Below are positions 12,056 through 26,894 of a stretch of 64,000 nt of DNA, in pieces. How positions within the stretch are numbered: the first letter of the stretch is position 1; each line of letters opens with the position of its first letter. The translations under genes and the position numbers were made by a program. The notes under the pieces are model-generated. The model was not told the DNA's origin, did not search any database, and saw only the letters and a program-made list of their open reading frames with translations. This stretch comes from Pneumocystis sp. 'macacae' (Eukaryota > Ascomycota > Pneumocystomycetes > Pneumocystales > Pneumocystaceae). The stretch lies in contig CM030730.1 of NCBI GenBank assembly GCA_018127085.1, positions 337,501 through 401,500 of the forward strand. The letters are read 5' to 3'.

Positions 12056-13278
12056 ATGGAGGAAGATAACTTTGATATTGATATATATGAAGATGAACCA
12101 TTTTTATATGAAGAAGGAAAAGATGATGAGATATTTGAGAAGGAAACACTGAAAGAATCTGCAAATATAAATACAGAAACAATAAAAACGAAATCGGATG
12201 CTTCAGATATTGCAAGCTCTATTAATGTAACAGAGCTTTCCAATATTAGAGAAAAAAAGAATAAAGAAAGTGCAGCATATTCAGAACATGATTTAGAAAG
12301 TACAGTGGATGATATAAATATATCAGGTAGTACGCTCGAAAAAGAGTCTTTAGAAACTAAGGTGGATACACGACCTATTGATAGTCATGCAACAACAGCA
12401 CTTTATCTTGGAGAAATGAATTGGTGGAACTCAGATGAGGACATACGAAATGTTGTTCTTGAAGCAGGAATTGATTGTGAGCTCAAAGATATAACTTTTA
12501 ACGAACACAAAGTAAATGGGAAATCGAAAGGGTGTGTTACTGAAATTACCATACTCAATCTTTAACATACAATTTTATCTGACAGAGTTGCATTTGTCGA
12601 ATTTACAACACCTCAAGCTGCTACAGCAGTTAAGCTTTTTCTTGAAAACACTACAAATCCAGCATATATGAACGGCAATAAGAAATTTTCTGTAAGCTTT
12701 TCATCGACTTCAAATCCCTTTCGTACACTCCCTAAAGAACCTCCATCTAAAGCTACACGTGGACGAAACGATATAGTTCCTGCTAATATACGTGGATTAG
12801 CAAGGGGAAATTCAGGTAATCGGAGTTCAAACAACCGCAGTACACCTGGATATGGAAATCGACCAAACTCTGCCAATATTCAAGGGAATGTAATGATGGG
12901 TGGTATTCCAGGTAGAATGCCATTTCCTAACATGATGCCTTTCAGTAGGATGTTCTAAAAATTATAAAACACTATCTAACAAACAATTTAGGCTCATATT
13001 CTCAACAACAAGGTACCATGGGACCCGGTTTTAATACCAATATAATGGGCTATGGAAACTTTGGTAAGTTTAGAAAAGATATATTCACATAATATATATG
13101 CATATAAATATATATATATACTTTTAGGGAAACCAGTGATTGACATGTTTCAGGTGGGCCACAGGGCTTTCCAGCACCTCATTTTAATCCTGCATTTTTT
13201 GGAAATACTGCACAAGATCCTAATGCACTTCCTGATACAAATCCCCATGGTCAAAAAAGACAAAGAGGGTCTGAATAA
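12056..13278 (+). CDS. CPSF6/CPSF7-like RRM protein (cleavage factor I, large subunit type)
   Basis: A nuclear RNA-binding protein related to the large subunit of pre-mRNA cleavage factor Im. Exons, placed by GT/AG and frame: 12056-12531, 12586-12944, 12992-13063, 13154-13278. An acidic N-terminus (about 115 residues) is followed by one [28 protein letters not shown] joined across intron 1 to [12 protein letters not shown]. Then comes a Gly/Asn/Pro/Met-rich tail and the ending [12 protein letters not shown]. The motif [13 protein letters not shown] is typical of the CPSF6 RRM, which cooperates with the Nudix subunit in poly(A)-site choice. A different RRM protein is possible but less likely. 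Confidence 0.8.
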
Positions 13279-13572
13279 ATCACCGAGCACACATTCGACA
13301 TGCATAGGATACATTATTTTTTAAGGATAGATATTTTAACATATTTTATCATTTATTCATGATCACAACCATCAAAAAACATTCATCAGATTCTCAGTCA
13401 CAAACCAACTTATATTTAACCCTTTTTATACACAATAAAGCATCCCATTCACCTATATATTTCCTACTTAACCCTTCTGAATTGGGTAATAAAACATAAA
13501 CCAATTTATTCTGAAACTTTATGTTTCTATTTAAAAAAATCAATTATCAGTAAAATACATAATACATACTAT

Positions 13573-14224
13573 CTAAAAACCTACATTTACACGGTCATTC
13601 CAAAATAATGTCTATTTGTTCATTAAAAATTTTTGTTCTTTAAAACAATGCAGGCCTTATACCTTATCGCCATCACCTATAGATAAACGATTATATTTAT
13701 ATAAAAACTAAAGAAAATGTGCAAATATCTTGCTTACCCCAAAAAAATTTCTTATTTCGTATATTTTGATCTGAATCTATATTAATCACTTAAAATATAA
13801 AAAACAAAGCAAACATGAATATTCTGGAGTTGGATCATTTTCACGCTCTTCTAATATATGTGATAGATGTTCATAATGTCTTAGATCTATTTTCTCAATA
13901 AAAAAAACAAAACCAAATAACCTACATAATTGTAAAGCATTTGCACCAGAAAGAAGCAATGCAGGAATACAAACACTAAATATGATAAATAATAATAAAT
14001 TTTCTAAGACATACAAAATTGATATTTTTCGCCATAAATCTAAAACTTAGTGATTTTTAAACAAAAAAAAAATTACCTGCTGTTTTTCTAGCGTGTTCTT
14101 TTACTGCTTCTTGTTCTAATATAAAAGCATCATGGGAAGAATCTTGTGTAGAGTAAAAACGATGCTTAGTGGATAGAAACCTTTGTGCTGTAATCCTACG
14201 TCGTATAAAAATTCTCGAGAACAT
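13573..14224 (-). CDS. COX13: Cytochrome c oxidase subunit VIa (Cox13)
   Basis: A nuclear-encoded subunit of respiratory complex IV in the mitochondrial inner membrane. The start (14222-14224) gives an Arg-rich presequence, MFSRIFIRRRITAQRFLSTK. Then come EAVKEHARKTA, DLWRKISIFVCIPALLLSGA (the membrane helix), EHLSHILEERENDPTPEYSY, QNIRNKKFFWGDGDKTLFWN, and the end DRVNVGF at 13573. At least six introns cut this gene of about 125 codons; several exons are under 45 nt, and the conserved FFWGDG and TLFWN are only recovered after splicing. The family signature FPWGDG-LF is clear. It diverges from APN2 with about 217 bases between starts. Confidence 0.9.
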
Positions 14225-14441
14225 ATTGATATTTTATTGATATTTTTGTCGACAGAAACTTATATTACATAAAAATTTAATAAAAAATAAAAACGCATAT
14301 AAAATATGAAATTAGGAAGATATTATTATTCATAAGGTATTTATGTACAAGTTTTCATATTTTTTTTCGTAGCAAAAAAGTTAATTTTTGAAATTTATAA
14401 GAAAATTAATAACTAAGATTTATTAATAAGTATTTTAAATT
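14225..14441. promoter_or_regulatory. Divergent promoter region, COX13 / APN2
   Basis: 217 bases between opposite start codons, very AT-rich, presumably holding both promoters. No specific operator can be read. Confidence 0.45.
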
Positions 14442-16289
14442 ATGCGCTTAGTTTCATGGAATTGCAATGGAATACGTAATTTATTTGATTATTACCCATG
14501 GTGTTCAGAAAAATCTTTTGAAGTTTGTTTATTAAGAACCATCAAATAAAGTATTGATTATTTATGTAGTTTATCTTTAGAAAACTGAAAGCAGATATTA
14601 TATGTTTTCAAGAAACAAAAATACAAAGAAAAGATTTAACCTATGATATGATAAATGTCCCAGGATACCTTGCATTTTATACATTTTCAAAAAAAAAGAA
14701 AGGATATAGTGGAGTGGCAATATACGTTAAACAGTCTTTTTGTATACCACTTAAAGCAGAAGAAGGCATTACTGGACATCTTCTGCATGCAGATACAGGC
14801 ATTTCATATATTGAATCACCGGAGTCTGTTGCCATAGGCGGGTATACTAAAATTTCAGATCAACATGCGTTAGAACTAGATCAAGAAGGTAGATCTATCA
14901 TTTTAGATTTAAATCTTTTTGTATTATTTGGAATATATTGTCCATTAAATTCGGATAATAAAAGAAGCAAATTCAGACAAACATGGATCAAAATACTAGA
15001 CCATCGTATTCGAAATTTAAAAAAAATGGGGCGAAATATTATTATTATGGGAGATATTAATGCGTGCAGAGATATTATTGATACTTCATATGCTGTTGAA
15101 AAGTTTCAAGAAGATAATATAAATGAATTAGAAGATCTAGATCAAAGATCGTGGCTTAACAGAATTTTATTGCCACACCCTGAGGGATTTATGGTTGATA
15201 TTTGCAGGCATTTTCATCCAAATAGAGAAGGAATGTTTACTTGTATGTAAAATATTTTTTTTTCATATTCAATTTTCAGATATTTAAGGCTGGAATACAA
15301 AAATTAATGCAAGACCTTGCAATTTTGGTATATAAAAATAATCTTTGGATATATATTTATTAGAGAAAGGGACTCGTATTGATTATATTCTTGTTAGTCA
15401 AGAATTATTACCATGGTTTGAATTTGCTGATATACAGATGGACATTATGGGCTCAGATCATTGTCCAATTTTTGCTGAAATTAAATCAGAATTATATAAT
15501 TGGGAAAAAAATGGTAGAGTAAATAATATATTAGATCTTTTGAATAAATCCGGTACATATATAAATGGAATATTAATATCTAAGTTACCTAAACCTCCTC
15601 GATTAGAAGTACATAATTTTCTTGAATTTGCATCTCAAGATATTATATCAATGTTTAAAAAACAGGAAAAGCAAAATATTCAGAAAAAAGGAAGTTCAAT
15701 GTTTAATACAATGAGCTCTGTTAAAAGAACAACATTCAAGTCCTCGTTAAATTCATCAAAAAAAAAACTAAAGAATTTTTCAGATCAACCCTATATTATC
15801 TCATACTTTAGAAATATTCATAGTCAATCAAAATATCATACTGAAAAAATAGAAAAAAATATTACTGCATTTAAAATATTAAGTTCTCACGAACTTGAAG
15901 ATAAAAGTATGAAAACTGTACTGCAAACATTTAATCCAACACAAAGCAATACGCCTTTGAATAAGAATGTGATCGAATCATCTAAAAAGGTATGGAATGA
16001 TATATTTAAAGAACCTTTACCTCCTTTATGTGATGTTCATCAAAAACCTTGTATTAAACTACAAACTAAGAAGCCTGGTATAAATTTTAAACGGTATTTT
16101 TGGACATGTTCTAAGTATATGTTTATTTATATTAAATACACGTCTTACTTATCAACTAGTCCTATTAGAATGGAATGCAGTAATCAAGATATATCAGATT
16201 TTGATATGAAAAACAAATTTAAATGCAATTATTTTAAATGGAGTAGTGATCATAATCAAAAACTTTCAATTAAAACTAATAAGAAATAA
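14442..16289 (+). CDS. APN2: AP endonuclease 2 (Apn2), exonuclease III family with GRF zinc finger
   Basis: A base-excision repair enzyme that cuts at abasic sites and trims blocked 3' ends; nuclear. It starts MRLVSWNCNGIRNLF (14442), with the metal ligand Asn. An intron (about 14535-14582) is followed by ICFQETKI with the catalytic Glu. GDINACRDIID carries the active-site Asp-Asn pair. After another intron, GTRIDYILVSQELLPW and GSDHCPIFAEI supply the final Asp-His. The long C-terminal extension has LCDVHQKPC ... NFKRYFWTCS and, past an intron, FKCNYFKWSSD: a GRF-type zinc finger, which separates APN2 from APN1/ExoIII proteins lacking it. A PCNA-interacting motif was not clearly seen. Confidence 0.92.
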
Positions 16290-16478
16290 TGTGAGCTAGA
16301 TATAGAATATTGAATATTTATTTAAACAGGTCTAATTATAAATACTACATACTTATACAAAGACTAGCATTTTCCAAAAATTAAAATAATTAATGTTAAT
16401 TATTTATCAATGTCATACATTTTGTTTTTGTAATTCTTATCATATATAATTTATGCTTTTTTAGAATTTTAAATTAAG

Positions 16479-19400
16479 TTAAATTATCTTATTTATATCA
16501 TTAATCAATCTTGTAATAGATTCCTTTAATTTCATATTATTAGAAACTAGAACAGAATATTTGTTCAAAGCAATCAAAATAATATCATTTTTCATTAATG
16601 GACGTTCATTTCGCCCAAAACCGGCTTTAGTGTTAGCTTTTACCCATAAAGTTATTAAATGTACAGCTTCTTTAATTAAAAAGACCAAAGAAGATTTTGT
16701 TTGCCAAGGACTTTCACGACGATCTATCATTTCATCTAAAATAGAAAAAATTAAACCATGAGATACTCCTGCAGAAAGAAAAGATTCTATAAGCCAGCCC
16801 TGGGGCATCCCATCATTCTGCCTTTCAAAATTATATACCTCTAACATAGGAATAAGATCTTCAAGAGGAAAAACATTCTCTGAAGATCCAAATTTTCTTC
16901 CCAACCTACGAATAAGCTCTGAAATAGCTTCATATGCTTTAATATTTTTACTAAGAGCGAGATTATTTTCTAATTTTCATTAAAAACAAAATATAGTTCT
17001 GAAAATATACCTTTAGCTATAATTTTTTCCCAACACTCAATAATATCAGCTTTCCCTCTATAATCTGAAACATGAAATATCGCTAAACATATTTCGTCAT
17101 AACCTAAAAAATCGGCATATTTATTAAAAAGCTTTAATTAAAATCAACCATATTTTCAAAAAATATATAAAAATGACTTACCTCGGTAAGAGGTATTAAT
17201 TTTCCATCAAGATTTCTTATCATTTCATGCTTTTTTTCAAGACTTAATCTTTCATCACCACTAGAAAAAATTAGCGTATATTTATAGTTTTTAATTATTT
17301 ATACCGAATAGATTGAATAATGTCATCTTGAATAGTAATAACGTCAAGCTCTTCCTGCAAATCATGTGCCAATTTATTCATCATTGGTCTAATTTCTAAA
17401 GAAACATCGCAATTGCATAATCCTTTTCCACGACTAAGATATTCCATTCTTTGACCTAAAGTAATAGGAAAATTGCTTTGTGCTAATTCATATAAAACAC
17501 GCGCCGCTTCATAAAATGAACCATGTCTTGAATGGTATTGCCATAAAAGATCAGCTAAATCAAGATCATTAATACTTTTTCTTTCCAAATATGCCTGAAC
17601 ATATGGTGTTTCAATCTAGATAATTAAATATTTTTTTAACAATTATAAATACCAACATTTAAAATTCTTTCTAGCATTCCACGTTCAACATACCAATCAT
17701 ATAAAGAATAATGAAACAATTCGTCTTTTGATAAATATGCTGTTTTATACGTATCATCCCTTAATAAAGTAATATTTGAATTATCGTTATCTAAAGTTTT
17801 TTCAATTATTTTATCGATGTCATAAAGAGTTTCAAAAATTAATGAATAATATTTCATACGTTGACTGTAATAATAATGTCGAAAATCCTTAAATTATTAG
17901 AATTAATACAAAAATAGATGAATCAAACATTTAACGGAAGCCCATCTATAATATATGATAAAGACAAATTATCAGGATCAAAAGCCTTAGCAACTGCTAA
18001 GCATAATTCCACAGCACCTTGAATGATTTTAAAAATTATTTTATATTAAAATAAAAAAACCTGTATGAAAACCTAAATCTCTAAATTCAACAACTGTTTC
18101 ATTCAGATTTTCCAGAGTCAAATTAGAAGCAATTTTAATAAAAAGACGAAGACATTCTTGTAAAGACCTTTTTTTTTCTTCACTAAATTCAAATTTTTCT
18201 TTTGCCCGTCTTAATTGTTCAATAGCCTAAAAGAAATAAGATAAATTTTTTTTAGAAAAAAAAAAAACCTTATACATAATAACATCGTCTGCACTACAAA
18301 ATCCACCGCACCTTTTCCTTAAAGATTCACTAACAGCATCCACACTACCACCTCCAGCTAATTGTTTATTAACAATAGCCGTAACCAAATCTTTTGCCAA
18401 CTCTTTTCCTGATTCTTTAGAAAAAAGATCTTCAAAGGTAAGTTTTAAACAATTATCTTGACTTTGTTTTGAAAGAGATGAAATTATATCATGCAGTTTT
18501 GATGGCGTATCATCTATAAGAACACACACAAAAGATAATCCTTCAATGATCCTACGTATTAAAAGAATTAAAGCATGAAGAGCCCTATGTTCAGCTTGAA
18601 AAGAAATCTCCTCAGAACGACTCATTGATCCAGAAAGCTGATCTGGAGCAATAAGTCCTTTTATATATGATTTATTATTATCAAAAAATTCAAGCAATGT
18701 AATGAATTCAGATCGAATACGAAGTAATGTAGATGGAGGAAAATTACTTGAATAAGTCTTAATGGATAATTTCTTATTAATAGTATGTTTTATAAATGGC
18801 TTTTTCCATAATTCTTCAATACTTCTAGCTATATATATGACTAAACCATCATGACGACCTGAAAGCTGTACATTGTCCAAATCTAACGTTTCTTGCCCTA
18901 AGTTTTTTAAAAAATTAATTAAATTTAAAAGAACTAAACCTACCAAATTTATATTGTGTTTGTTTAGTGAATGGTTTACCACCAAATTCAATATAATATT
19001 TCCGAGCAACTTCAATAACATCAGAATCAGCTAATACATTATTTCTATTAGAAAAATATTTAGTATTATAATATTCGTCAGGTTGAGACACAGTATCAAT
19101 TCTTCCACAAATCAAACCTAAACATGTTGCACAGCCTTCAGCTTGTCCAACCATTTCAAAAAATGATTGAATTTCTTTTTCAACACCGTTAAGAGTAGAT
19201 CCACCATATTTTATAGCAGAATAAAGAATCTGAAAATTATTTCTTCTTTGTATGATATGTACACCGGTATTTGTTAATACTGCTATTTGAGGAGAAAATG
19301 AATTATATTGAGTTTTCAATTCGTTAGGACAATATGTTGGTGGCGTAAGTAAAGAAACTGCTTGAACATAACCTTCTAAAGGTATCCATCCAGCTGTTTC

Positions 19401-21044
19401 AATTAATGATAATCGATGATTATTAAGTGTTCCATGAAGAATCCTGCCTGTATCTGCAGCAGAAGCAAAAAGTTTATCACCTTCGGATACTGAAGCAGAA
19501 GATTTAAATGCTAAAAAATAACCTGGAGAAAAAACATGACCAATACGAATAGAAGTCAAAATAAATGAAGATAATGAATTTAAAAGAGTATTATTATTTA
19601 AAACTTTATATGATATATTACTTGGTTGAACTTTATAATCTTCCTGCTTATTATCGGAGTCAACTGGTGGAAACCTAACGTGTGTACATGTCATTGTAGA
19701 AGGTGGCCCATTTATATTCCAACTAGATCTCGATGCTCTTAAATATAATCTACAACCTGTAGATGTAATAGCAATAAGATATATTTGACTAGATTCAGTT
19801 AAAGGTACAGGTGCTAGTGAAATGATAGTTGTTGTTCGTGGATCCAAAAGAGAAGAACTAGCATTAACCATTTGAGCATGCGCTACAATTGAACGGTAAG
19901 AATAGCTTATAACATGATTAAGACTCTGTTGGTTTGCTAAATGATATGCACGAATAGAAGATTTGGATGTTAATGCATATAGCAAATTTCTTGAATTATC
20001 TATTACAAGCTGTAAAATTGTTTCTAAAAAAATGTTATAGAAAATTAAAAAAATTAAAAAAAAGAAACCATTTTTCCAGTTAAACCAAAGCCCCTTTGGA
20101 ACAAAACGGTCAATTACTGTTCCTGTATGATTTACTTTACTACATCTTTTAGAAAACCATCCGTCATCAATTTGATATAAAATCTCGTAAATACTATCAT
20201 CTTGTTTTCCAGAAAAAAAAATACGCCCATCTATAGTACCTTCTATACATAAAACATCAATACCTGAAACTGAAACAGACATTTTTGTTGAATAAAAAAC
20301 AAGTTCTTTAGCATTTTCTGACGATTTAGAAGTTAAATATTCTACACCTAAAAGAAAAATATCATTTAACGTAGAAATCACAAGTAAAAATTCAATTGAA
20401 TCAATAAAAACACCTAATAAATGGCCATCAATACATCCATATAGATTCGAGTACTTTACCAGGTCTAGGTTTTACTAATTTAATACAAATAATTGTTCGA
20501 TCTAAATCTTCATAAGATTGAAAGTCCTCACTTACAGAATCAGCTCATATTTCTGCACAGAAAGCACTTAAAAAGTGCTTTTAAAATATTTTACCCATTT
20601 AAATAGTTCCATAAATATAATCTATTATCTACTGTAATCCATGCCCTCTGTATTTCAGGGAAAAGTCCCATCTGTGTATAACATTCTGTTCCTAAAATTA
20701 ATTAAAATAAAAAATACCGCTATATAATATTCTTTACTATTATATTGTTCGAAAATAGCATCTGGTATGTTCATTACTGAAATACGTGAAAATGGCTTCC
20801 AAAAAAAATGCAGAGGCAAATTATAATCAGAAGAATATCCCTCTATTTAATTAGAAAGAACTAAAAAGTATTTATCTGTTGTTAAACGTGTTAAAATATC
20901 ACCAATTTCTGGATAATTTTCATCTCTTGTTATACATATATTAATTGCTGTGCTAGCTCGATAAAGTGGCTCAAAAAGAGGATCAGTAGATGAATGAGAC
21001 TGTATTTTATGATCTTTATGGCCGAGAATAGCTTTATTCTCCAT
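16479..21044 (-). CDS. Inner-ring nucleoporin Nup155/Nup170
   Basis: A large scaffold protein of the nuclear pore inner ring. The start (21042-21044) gives MENKAILGHKDHKIQSHSST, and a long series of exons ends at 16479. The N-terminal beta-propeller region has the family motif VSGIDVLCIEGTIDGRIFFS followed by YEILYQIDDGWFSKRCSKVN. The middle has RPGK...ESI and LGLICGRIDTV. The C-terminal alpha-solenoid has LDLADLLWQYHSRHGSFYEA and AARVLYELAQSNFPITLGQR (17340-17590), then LIEIIxxYNFERQ-type helices near 16800-16900. The span suits about 1,300 residues. At least eight short introns are evident. Only 115 bases separate it from the divergent ketoacyl reductase gene. The family is clear; Nup155 versus Nup170 is only naming. 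Confidence 0.88.
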
Positions 21045-21159
21045 TTTAATGCCTTTTCAACGCAATTTTTATGTTTTGGCAAGAAAGGACGTTGAAATAG
21101 AGGTAATATAAAACGATAGCGACATCATTTTTCTTATTATCAAAAAAAACATATTAATA
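21045..21159. promoter_or_regulatory. Very short divergent promoter, Nup155/170 and ketoacyl-CoA reductase
   Basis: Only 115 bases lie between two opposite start codons, so both promoters must share this interval. It is less AT-rich on the left, with GGACGTTGAAATAGAGG near 21090. No known site is recognised. Confidence 0.5.
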
Positions 21160-22429
21160 ATGAACTTTAGCATTTTATTAGGAATTTTTGAAGGTATATT
21201 TGTTTTTGAATATAAAAAATTAATCTTGTAGAATATCAAGAAGCTAGTGTTTTTCTTCGCTTGATTAGCCTTGTAGGTTTTCTTTATCTTTTCGCATTTT
21301 TCTGGTCTTTAAAAAGACTTGTATATGAAATATTTTTTGCTAAAGGACTTAAAGTAAATTGTTTTGCTTTATTTTTTTTTGTTTTTAAGAAAAAAAGTTG
21401 GAAAAATTCCAAACAAAATCAGGTGCCTGGGCAATTATTACAGGTGCTTCAGAAGGGATTGGTCGTGAATTTTCACTTCAACTTTCTGAACGTGGATTCA
21501 ACGTTGTTATAATCTCTAGATCTAAAGATAAACTTAAATCTTTATCACAAAAAATAGGTAAATATGTATTTTTTTGAAAGGGCTATTCTTATTTATAACA
21601 AAGAAAATACTTATGCAACTAGGGTGATTGTTCATACTATGGACTTTTCCAAGTCAAAAGATAAAGATTATGATGCTTTGAATGAGATTATTAAAGATTT
21701 GGATGTAAAGATTTTAGGTATATTATGGAAAAAATGATTTAATATTTAAAAAAATTAGTGAATAATGTTGGATTATCTCATCAAATGCCAACACCATTTT
21801 CGTCAACTTCTTCATGCGAAATTTCTGATATTATAACAATCAACTGTATAGCAACGCTTAGAATGACAAAACTTGTTATTCCTGGAATGATTAGAAGGTT
21901 AATTAAACGTAGATGCTTTTGATATAACTTATTAAGAATTTAGGAAAAGTGGACTTATATTAACAATGGGCTCATTTAGTGGGATTTTTCCTACACCTCT
22001 TTTAACTACATATTCGGGAAGCAAGGCCTTTTTAACAACATGGAGTCAAGCACTAGCAGAAGAATTGAAACCCGAAGGCATTATTGTTCAATTGTTGAAT
22101 TCATATTTTGTTGTAAATTCTTTTGTTTTTTAAAAAAAGTATTTTAATTTATAATTTAGGTTTCATCAATGTCAAAAATTAAAAAACCATCTTTTTTTGT
22201 TCCTACACCTAAGTTGTTTGTAAAAACAGCTCTTCAATCAATTGGTTTAAAAAGAGGGGCATCTACTCCTTATACAACAACGCCATATCCCTCTCATTCT
22301 ATTCTAAACTGGTTTCTGGAGAATATAGTTTTCAAATTAAGTCGTTCATATTTTCTTAAACACAATTTAAAAATGCTTCAAAAGATTCGGAACCGAGCTT
22401 TGCAAAAACAATCTATTAATAATACGTAA
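21160..22429 (+). CDS. IFA38: Very-long-chain 3-oxoacyl-CoA reductase (Ifa38/KAR)
   Basis: An ER-membrane NADPH-dependent reductase, the second step of the very-long-chain fatty acid elongation cycle. It starts [11 protein letters not shown] (21160); after an intron comes a membrane helix, [20 protein letters not shown]. The short-chain dehydrogenase domain follows with cofactor motif TGASEGIG (about 21450), VNNVG (about 21765), the Ser in TMGSFSG and the catalytic YSGSK (22012-22026). The last exon has [20 protein letters not shown] and ends in a basic region. Exons are joined by introns near 21198, 21354, 21556, 21716, 21898 and 22095. The N-terminal anchor plus SDR core and the FVPTP segment fit the KAR/HSD17B12 subfamily. 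Confidence 0.9.
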
Positions 22430-24025
<1,596 letters not shown>

Positions 24026-24709
24026 TGCGATAGAACCCTCTTAACTTTAATTAGGTGTTAAGCAATTTCGAATAAGAACTTTTTATTTATTATCTCTTAT
24101 TTAAAAATACATATTTTTTAAATTTAAGAAAAAGATTTTATCTTAGATGAAATCATTTATTTTTATAAATTTTGAATTTTGACTTTTAGATTTTCTATTA
24201 AAAAAGGAAATTACCTAAAAATTACGTTTAAAAAGTCCTTTATTAAAATATAAAATTAAATTAATATGGAAAATGTTTTATTCGTTTTCTTTAAATTAAT
24301 TTTTTTGCAAAAATTATCTCACTAAGATCTTGTGTCGAATATATATATTCTAGTGGATTTGAGTATTAAAAATGTAATTCTTTATTATTTGTTCATCTTT
24401 ATTCTTATAATAGAAGCATTTTTTAATATTCTTTTTCGATTTACTTTTATAAAAATATGATAATATATTGTTTTGTCTTAGAAAAGTAAATCTATAAATA
24501 AATCATTTTTATTTCGTTGTATTCTATCTATTTTCAAAAATATTCTTTTTTTTATATTTTAAATCTTATTTTTCGATATTTCGTTATATATACAACGTTA
24601 AAAAAATTTCCGACATCAAGACTTTTATTTAATTCTTTAATTGTTCCGCAACTAAGTACATAGTCGTCTATTGTTTTTTATTTTTTCTTATATCTTGTTT
24701 CAATTAGTC
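24026..24709. other. AT-rich intergenic region upstream of RPL31
   Basis: About 680 bases, very AT-rich with long T runs toward the RPL31 start, typical of a fungal promoter and leader. No gene is seen. Confidence 0.5.
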
Positions 24710-25258
24710 ATGAAGTCCTCCAAGAAGAAAACAAGAACTACACGTTCTGCAATTTCTGATGTAGTTACAAGAGATTATACGATTCATTTACACAAAAGGG
24801 TATTTATAGTCTTTATCTCTTCTTTTGAATGCTTATGCATTGAGGTTTTTGGATGCTCATTTAAGAAACGTGCTCCATCTGCAATTAAATCTATTCGAAA
24901 GTTTGCGTTCCTTCATATGGTTCGAGACTATATCAAATAGTTTTTTATTTATTTATTTTCAGGGCACAAAAGATGTTCGTATTGACCCACAACTAAATAA
25001 AGAATTGTTTAAGAATGGTATTAAATCAGTTCCACATCGTATGCGTCTTCGGTTATCAAGAAAACGCAATGATGAAGAAAGTATGTCTGTATAATATACG
25101 GATGGATCTCTTATTTTTTGTAGATGCAAAAGAGAAATTATATACTTATGTTCAGTACGTAAGCGTTCAAGGTGGTGCAAAAGGCCTTCAAACAACAGGT
25201 TTTTGTCTTTCTCTTTTTTTCATTAACTGATAGCGCAGTGGTTGAGGAAGCTGTTTGA
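24710..25258 (+). CDS. RPL31: 60S ribosomal protein L31 (eL31)
   Basis: A structural protein of the large ribosomal subunit near the peptide exit. It starts at 24710: [20 protein letters not shown], then DYTIHLHKR. Four introns follow, each fixed by the family sequence: [84 protein letters not shown] (stop at 25256-25258). Most introns are about 45 nt; the last ends at GCGCAG, one AG beyond a closer ATAG, as the frame requires. The size of about 120 residues is normal. Confidence 0.93.
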
Positions 25259-25430
25259 TTATTATTATTATTATTATCTTAAAAGCATATAAATATCTAA
25301 ATATTTATTCTGTTTTATATATATTCACAATTTTTTCTTTTGTTATTATATTTTTCATTTTTTGTTCTTTTATTCTACATTTCTCCATATCGCCGTTATT
25401 GCTTTGTTGCAGTTATTTTGATCTTTAAAA

Positions 25431-26724
25431 ATGTTTTTTAGACCCAACAAAACTTTATTTTACATAGGATTGACTGGTTTACTTGGATACGGAGTATATC
25501 ATGTATTTCGGCTTGGCATACCTTTTTCCAAAATGTTTGGATCCAAATGGGGTCTTATAGAGCCGACATTTGTTGATAATAAAGAATGGATTGAATTAAC
25601 GGTAAGTTTTTACATTTTATGAGTTTCTATTATTTCTTACTAGTTATTCTAATGTATATAAGCTCTCTAAAATTACTGATTTCAATTACAATTGTAAAAT
25701 TTTCAGATTTGATTTGCCTACAAAAAATAGTGTTTCAGGGCTTCAAGTAGCATCTGCATTGCTTACACGAATTGAGTCACCGTTGCAACCTCCTATTATT
25801 AGGGCATATACTCCTGTTTCAGAAGAAAATACGAAAGGAATTGTTCTTTGTATATATTATTTTTTGCTAACGAATTTGTAGGATATCTTGAGCTTCTTAT
25901 TAAAAAATATGATAATGGACCTATGAGTTCTTATATTCATGGAATGAAAATCAACGATAAGTTATCATTTAAGGGCCCAATTCCTAAATATTTATGGACT
26001 CAGAATATGCATGATCACGTCATATTGATTGCAGGGGGTACGGGTATTACGCCTATGTGTAAGGAATCCTTTTTTATTTTATGTTTTATCTATATATGAT
26101 ATATATGCAATATATATATCTTGTTTTTTTCTATTAAACTTGTTAACAGAAAAACTAGATCAGCTTATTCGCAAAATTTTTGGAAATAAGGAGGAAAAGA
26201 CTCATGTTACATTAATTACAGCTAATGAAAGACTTACTTTGTCTTATTTTGTGTTTAATGTGTTTTAGATCTCTGAAAAAGATATATTATTATATACAGA
26301 TCTTGAACAATTAAGAAAGAAATATCCAGATAGGCTTAATGTAGTCTATGTTTTAGGTAAAAATATTTGGAAAAATTAAATATTTATTTGATATTTCTAA
26401 AGATAATCCTCCTGAGGGTTGGAAAGGTGAATCAGGAAGAATTAATAAAGATCTTCTTAAAACCTATCTCCCGGATCCTTTGTCAAGAAATATTAAAATT
26501 TTTGTTTGTGGACCTTCTGGGTTTTATAAGGTATATATTGTGTTTCTTTATATGATAGTATTTTACTTTTTTAAAAAAAGGCTATTAGTGGAATGAAAAT
26601 ATCTTCAACTGATCAAGGAGAATTAGAGGGCTATCTTAAAGAGGCATGTTTCATTAATATATGTATTGCATACTCAGCTAACTTATCTATATAGCTTGGA
26701 TATAGTAAAGAACAAGTAAAATAA
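25431..26724 (+). CDS. MCR1: Mitochondrial NADH-cytochrome b5 reductase (Mcr1)
   Basis: A FAD enzyme passing electrons from NADH to cytochrome b5-type acceptors, anchored in the mitochondrial outer membrane or intermembrane space. It starts [20 protein letters not shown] with an N-terminal membrane segment. Then [19 protein letters not shown], the FAD motif [29 protein letters not shown], the NADH motif [11 protein letters not shown], and VCGPSGFYK. The last exon LGYSKEQVK ends at 26724. The final intron (26644-26694) starts with GC rather than GT, has branch site GCTAACT, and is needed to keep the conserved C-terminus in frame. At least six short introns in all. It is followed, converging, by SDH4. 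Confidence 0.92.
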
Positions 26725-26894
26725 TTAATGTTAAAACATACGTATAATTCATGGCAGGTTTTTAAATTTTAAAGAAAATATCATATATTCTATTTACAGT
26801 ATTCCTCATACAATATAAATATTCATTTAGTAAACATAATTTCACTATTTAATTTATAACCGTGAAAAAAGATAATAAGTGCATTGCCAGCTCC

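Noticed and set aside
26644..26694. GT donor at 26648 for the last MCR1 intron
   Set aside because: It would give a frame ending within a few residues and lose the conserved C-terminus; the GC donor restores it.
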